64,000 nucleotides of DNA, from positions 33,870,501-33,934,500 of the forward strand of contig NC_092341.1 in the NCBI RefSeq assembly GCF_046630445.1, written 5' to 3'. The notes under the pieces are model-generated. The model saw only the letters and a program-made list of their open reading frames with translations. It had not been told where the DNA came from and ran no database searches. Source of the stretch: Rutidosis leptorrhynchoides (Eukaryota; Streptophyta; Magnoliopsida; Asterales; Asteraceae). Within the stretch, counting starts at the first letter, position 1. Every line of letters starts with the position of its first letter. The position numbers and the translations under genes were made by a program. This document shows, one piece after another, positions 59,640 to 64,000 of this stretch.

Positions 59640-61176
59640 ATGCAAAAAAGTCACATTTATGGCATCCGGGTGACTCGTGGTGACATAGATCACATGGCTC
59701 ATAGGTTGGGGTGCATTGCGGGGTCCTTACCGTTCACCTACCTAGGAATGCCGATTGGTGAAAAACTACACAAAAAAGATGCTTGGAATCCCGTGAACGA
59801 TAAGTTTACCAAACGTTTGTCGGATTGGAAAGCAAGAATGATGTCATTCGGTGGTTGATTAACACTCCTCAAAGCGGTACTTAATAGTCTCCCTCTTTAC
59901 TACTTCTCGTTGTTTCGAGCTCCTTCTTGCATCATCAACCAACTCGAAGGTATGAGACGTAATTTTTTTGGAGCGGGTCGGGGAATAATACCAAACTTTC
60001 TTGGGTAAAATGGACACCATTCTTCTACCTTACAATGAGGGCGGGTTGAACATTGGGAGTCTAAAGGCAAAAAATTGGGCACTACTCATCAAATGGTGGT
60101 GGCGTTTTTATACCGAATGTGATTCTCTTTGGACTAAAACAATCAAAAGCATTTATGGGCGGGACGGAGGGTTGGGCTCTAATCGTGATAATGGCTATGT
60201 AAAACAGAACACAGCTTGGAAGAACATCATCAAAGTGGGAAACGACCTTCTAAAACACGGCATCAACGTGGCTGACCTCTTCGAAAGACAGATTGGAGAT
60301 GGTGGCGACATCAACTTCTAGACAGAACAGTGGACACCCTTCGACATTTTTAAGGACACCTTCCCGCGTCTGTTTCGTCTTGAAAAGCAACCTGCGGTCA
60401 AAGTCAGAAACAGAGTCTCTATAGTCGACAACTCATGGAATTTTAATTGGGAATGGACACGAGATCTCACGGGCAGATTACACGGGGAACTAAATAACAT
60501 GACATACTCCATCAAAAAGGTTTCGATTTCTGGAAATGGATCATGTAAGTGGAAGTTTTCGGGCGATAAAAGTGGCTCGTTTGTTACAAAATCGATGGCT
60601 AAAATAATTGACGATAAATTAATCTTGAGGGAGACTACTACTTCGGTTACCATCAGGAACAACCTTGTCCCGCAAAAAATTGGGATTTTCGTGTGGAGAT
60701 TATTGAGGAAAAGAATTGCGGTAAAAGAAGAACTCGATCGGAGGGGGATCGATTTAGACTAGTTATTATGTCCCATATGTAATGACGCGGTCGAGTCGGT
60801 TGATCACGCCATTTTTTCATGCAAATCCGCTCAAGAAGTTTGGATTGGCATCCTAAAATGGTGGAATCTTCCTCTCCAATCGGGTATCACGATTGATGAA
60901 ATGATCAAAGGTTCGAATTCAATTGTTTCGGCTCCAAGATTCAAGAAGATATGGCAAGCGGTGGTTTGGACTACATGCTACTTATTATGGAAGAATAGGA
61001 ATCTTAAAGTATTTCAAAATGACGCTTGGGCTACATCTAAGATCGTTAATGAAGTTCAAGTGAAATCATTTGAGTGGATTAAGAATCGTTCGAGAAAACT
61101 CTCTTCATCGTGGCACCAATGGATTAGTAGTCCGTCATCCCCTAACGTGTTGGATGTACTTCTTGACCCGGGTTAA
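59640..61176 (+). pseudogene. LINE ORF2 C-terminus: RT thumb and zf-RVT region, broken
   Basis: Readable in order: LPFTYLGMPIG and RLSDWKARMMSFGG (59740-59855); GGLNIGSLKAKNWALL then KWWWRF (60040-60110); a Trp/Lys-rich region; IFVWRLLRKRIAVKEEL (60687-60737); and a zinc-binding CPICND..HAIFSCKSAQEVW segment (60769-60843) as in the plant RT zinc-binding domain. A C-terminal domain ends at TAA 61174. Breaks: TGA 59856, frame shifts around 59990-60010, TAG 60319 and TAG 60760. The catalytic RT palm motif lies upstream of the truncation and is missing. Confidence 0.88.
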
Positions 61177-61307
61177 ATTTTGCTTCGTTGTATTTTGTTA
61201 TGGTTTCCAAAAGTCGTGTCGTGTATTTTGTTCTCTCATGTAATTTGCTTTGTAAATTTCGTGTCCGGTGTTGGTAACCAAATCGGCTACTACACCTCTA
61301 TGTAAAT

Positions 61308-61313
<6 letters not shown>

Positions 61314-61379
<66 letters not shown>
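61314..61379. repeat. (TA)n microsatellite in LINE 3' UTR
   Basis: TA run of about 66 bp just before the terminal CCTTTC-poly(A). Confidence 0.97.
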
Positions 61380-61382
<3 letters not shown>

Positions 61383-61430
61383 CTTGCCTTTCAAAAAAAA
61401 AAAAAAAATTTTAATTAAAATAGATATACA

Positions 61431-62895
61431 CAATGTAAAGGATATTTTATAAAGAAAAGTAACTCAGCATAGGTGAATGTTTATTGGACATAAGGTCCAA
61501 CTGGAACTAACAGTCTATTTATTTTTCAATAAATGATTTGTTTCTATATAGCTTTTAATTCAATATGTAAATATGAATATGATGTTTATTTATCACTTAA
61601 TCTGAAATTTGATATTTTTTTCTGGAAACATAGAATCAAATACCCTCTCCATTAAAAGACAAATAAAAACATGAGTTAATACAAGAAAAAATAAAAAGCC
61701 ATAAAACATCCTCATAGATCCATCTTGGAAGCCAACTACAATGGTAGTCAGAATCAGTTAGCACAAAATATATATTATTCTCTTATTTTTTACTAAAATT
61801 TTTATCATACATGTATAAAATAGAAGTATAATATAACTTTATCTTATTATTCTTAAGTGTTCGTTAAAATCTGATGTATACGTTTAAACAGTGGCGAAGC
61901 TAGGATTTTAAACGGTTGGGGTCAGAAAAATTGTAACGAGATACGTCAAGTTATAAAAACTTAGCTGGAAACGATATAAAGTCTAAAAAACTAAATTACC
62001 TTCATTTTGTCAATCCTACATACAAATTTTTGTTCATATAATGGACCAAATTTTGTCAAGTCCACTTACATACATGTGTATTAATGAACACACAAAACTA
62101 GAATACACGCCGAATTACATTTTCACATACAATACATACTCTGTACATTATTTTACATATATATGCAATGACTTTTTAGTGAAATGAGTGGGGTCAATTG
62201 ACCCCATCGATTTATATGTGGCTCCGCCACTGCGTGTAAAAGTTATTTTGTAAAGAAAGGTAACTCAACATATATACGTGGTGAATGTTTATTCGACATC
62301 AGATCCTGGAACTAAAGCATCCTCATAGATCCATATATGAAAGGCCAACTACAATGGTAGTCGGAATCAGTCAGCGCAAAATAGGTAGTATTCTCTTACT
62401 TTCTACCAATATTTTTATTTATCTTACATATATAAAATAGGAGTATAATACAACTTTATCTTATTATTCTTAACTGTTTATTAAAACATGATGTCAATGT
62501 GTAAAGTTATTTTGTAAAGAACAATAACTCAGCATATATACGTGGTGAATGTTTATTGGACATCAGAGCCAACTGGAACTAAAGCATCCAACACAAAATA
62601 TGTACTCGTATCATTATTATTTTTTTCATCAATATCTTTATCTTACATATATAAAATTTATATAGGAGTATAATATATTCTGTAACTTTATAACTTTATC
62701 TCATTATCTTGAATCTTGAGATGTTTATTAAAACATGATGCTAATGTGTAAAAGTTATTTTGTAAAGAAAGGTAAGTCACCATAGGTAGTTAATGTTTAT
62801 TGGACATCATATTCAAATGGAACTAAAGCATCTTCATATATCCATATTTGGGAGGCCAACTACAATACTAGTTAGAATCACTTAGCGCAAAACTT
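61431..62895 (+). repeat. Four diverged tandem copies of a ~250-bp unit upstream of TSN
   Basis: Unit hallmarks: GTGTAAAAGTTATTTTGTAAAG start, TGTTTATTGGACATCA, TGGAACTAAAGCATC, GGCCAACTACAATGGTAGT, TATAAAATAGGAGTATAAT and TTTATTAAAACATGATG end. Copies: 61431-61888 (with about 200 bp extra at 61510-61706), 62233-62498, 62499-62744 (lacking the GGCCAACTAC part) and 62745-62895 (3' truncated). Confidence 0.85.
61889..62232. mobile_element. hAT-type MITE, 344 bp, with 8-bp TSD
   Basis: Terminal inverted repeats CAGTGGCGAAGCTA and, reversed from the right end, CAGTGGCGGAGCCA. Flanks CGTTTAAA (61881-61888) and CGTGTAAA (62233-62240) are an 8-bp duplication with one mismatch. Sister units of the tandem repeat show the unfilled site as AATGTGTAAA (62496 and 62742). 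No transposase coding. Confidence 0.85.
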
Positions 62896-62963
62896 ATGGC
62901 ATTTTAAGTAACTTTCCTAAAATAGAGGGGCACAACTTGTATATCAAATTTATCTCATGTTAC

Positions 62964-62971
62964 TATATATA
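62964..62971 (+). promoter_or_regulatory. TATA box of the TSN gene
   Basis: CTATATATACC, about 30 bp before a C-rich leader (CCTCCGCCCGCCG at 63000-63013). It lies only about 70 bp after the last tandem repeat unit, so the repeat array is the proximal upstream region. Confidence 0.6.
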
Positions 62972-63194
62972 CCGCCGATCTTATTCTGTGTAACAAATTT
63001 TCCTCCGCCCGCCGAACCATACATAAATACATACATACATATTCAGTGGTTTCAATCTCAAATTACAGTCGATTTCGATTAAATTCAGCTTAATTATGTG
63101 TGGATTTTGGTGATTCTACGCCATAAAGTTTGATACTGACATTAATTTTGGTCGATTTTGATTTGATCTGATTTGATCGATCTACACCTATCAG

Positions 63195-63669
63195 GTTTTA
63201 GCTATTTTACCATTTGGATCTGATTTAATTGTTGTTTTTGATCTAATTGTAATGAATCTGTGTGTTTACATGCGATGGATAACGTTGATTTGATAGATCG
63301 GGGTGATTTGATTAATTTTGTTTGATGAATTGTTGCTCTTAGATTGCGATGTATAAATGCACGTGTTTGTGAATTATTAATTTGATTTTACTTGATATGA
63401 TATTGAATCCGTGAATTTGTTAGATTATTTGATGTCGATCTGAAAATTAGTTTCAATTCATGTGTTATTTGGTAATTAATTAGATTGGTTTAATTTGATG
63501 AGTGTATTGTATGTTAAATGTCGATAAAATGAAACAAAAATTTAAAAAATAATCATCTTTAAAGCCTTAAATTGATTGATAGGTGAATAATTGTTATCTC
63601 GCAGTTAATTTATAATTGTGTTGTTTTGTAATGTGATTTTATTGATGGTTTATGTTTATGAATATGCAG
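63195..63669 (+). other. Predicted 5'-UTR intron of the TSN gene
   Basis: The candidate donor CAG|GTTTTAG at 63195 and acceptor ATATGCAG at 63669 enclose a T-rich 475-bp stretch with no coding. The acceptor lies 10 bp before the start codon. Other donors upstream are possible. Confidence 0.5.
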
Positions 63670-63679
63670 ATTAGTAAAG

Positions 63680-63993
63680 ATGGCACAACCAGCTAATAAA
63701 TCAGGATGGTTGAGGGGGAAAGTAAAGGCTGTTTCATCTGGTGACACCTTGGTAATTATGGGAGTCACCAAAGCTGAAATTCCACCTGAAAAAACTGTCG
63801 TTTTGGCACATCTTTCGGCTCCTAGATTAGTATGTTCGCAACTCTTTAGATTTGTTTCATGATGAATTACATTTGCAGAATTAATTTATGGTGCAGAATT
63901 TTGTTACTTTATATGTAGGCGCGTAGAGGTGGTCAGGATGAACCATTTGCATGGGATAGCAGAGAGTATTTAAGGAAGTTGTGCATTGGAAAG
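63680..63993 (+). CDS. TSN1: Tudor-SN (TSN) ribonuclease/RNA-binding protein, exons 1 and 2 (partial)
   Basis: Exon 1, 63680-63829 (50 codons), starts MAQPANKSGWLRGKVKAVSS; exon 2, 63919-63993 (25 codons), reads ARRGGQDEPFAWDSREYLRK and then LCIGK. Between them is an 89-bp intron (GTATGT..TGTAG), and a donor GTTTGT follows 63993. This is the start of the first staphylococcal-nuclease-like domain of plant Tudor-SN: GKVKAVSSGD, APRL-ARRGG and DEPFAW are hallmarks. Plant Tudor-SN proteins are about 1,000 residues with four SN-like domains and a Tudor-SN hybrid; they bind RNA and act in stress granules and mRNA stability. The ATG context (AAAGATGGC) is favourable. The rest lies beyond the window. 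Confidence 0.9.
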
Positions 63994-64000
63994 GTTTGTA

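Larger units (their letters stand above)
59634..61408 (+). mobile_element. 5'-truncated L1-type LINE with TSD and poly(A)
   Basis: TTTAATTAAAA at 59623-59633 and again at 61410-61420 flanks the copy, which ends in CCTTTC followed by 16 A's (61393-61408). The body encodes the C-terminal part of a plant LINE RT protein and a 3' UTR with a TA microsatellite (61314-61379). The 5' end is truncated inside RT, typical of target-primed reverse transcription. Confidence 0.85.

Noticed and set aside
61510..61706. Extra ~200 bp in the first tandem unit as a second MITE
   Set aside because: No convincing terminal inverted repeats or target duplication could be seen.

Overview
This is a eudicot plant nuclear window that is almost entirely nested transposable elements, with the 5' end of one host gene at the right edge. 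The host gene, AT-rich spacers, chromovirus and Athila-type Ty3/gypsy elements, an L1-type LINE and hAT/Helitron-like traces all fit a plant. The element families resemble those I associate with Asteraceae, but that is an impression and was not tested.

Layout. 1-17335: a tandem LTR-internal-LTR-internal-LTR array of one Tekay/Del-like chromovirus, made of two internal regions (1129-6555, 9191-14611) and three LTRs, the first cut by the window edge. Both gag-pol copies are broken and share the same TAG stop. A small acidic ORF before gag is open in both. 17336-54914: an Athila-type element that has lost its 5' LTR and the start of gag. Its left edge is joined to the last LTR of the array across a 6-bp microhomology. 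Two complete elements sit inside it: a plus-strand chromovirus at 17799-29314 (TSD AGATG, interrupting gag, with no recognisable gag or protease of its own) and a minus-strand chromovirus at 36927-50039 (TSD TGGAG, interrupting the env-like ORF). The second carries two extra ORFs between its 5' LTR and gag: an acidic ORF and an intact F-box protein gene. 54915-57075: part of an older LTR of that same family, into which the Athila element inserted.

57076-62900: a Helitron-like tail, microsatellites, a 5'-truncated LINE with TSD, and four diverged tandem copies of a ~250-bp unit with a hAT-type MITE between the first two. 62960-64000: TATA box, leader and first two coding exons of a Tudor-SN (TSN) gene, which runs off the window.

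How it fits together. The minus-strand element's family and the Athila element have invaded each other in turn. Most gag-pol breaks are single substitutions, many of them C-to-T or G-to-A, while the accessory ORFs (acidic, F-box, a zinc-knuckle ORF in Athila) remain open. The F-box gene carried as cargo by a retrotransposon is the most notable feature. Coordinates of LTR ends come from direct comparison of repeat copies by eye; percent identities were not computed.
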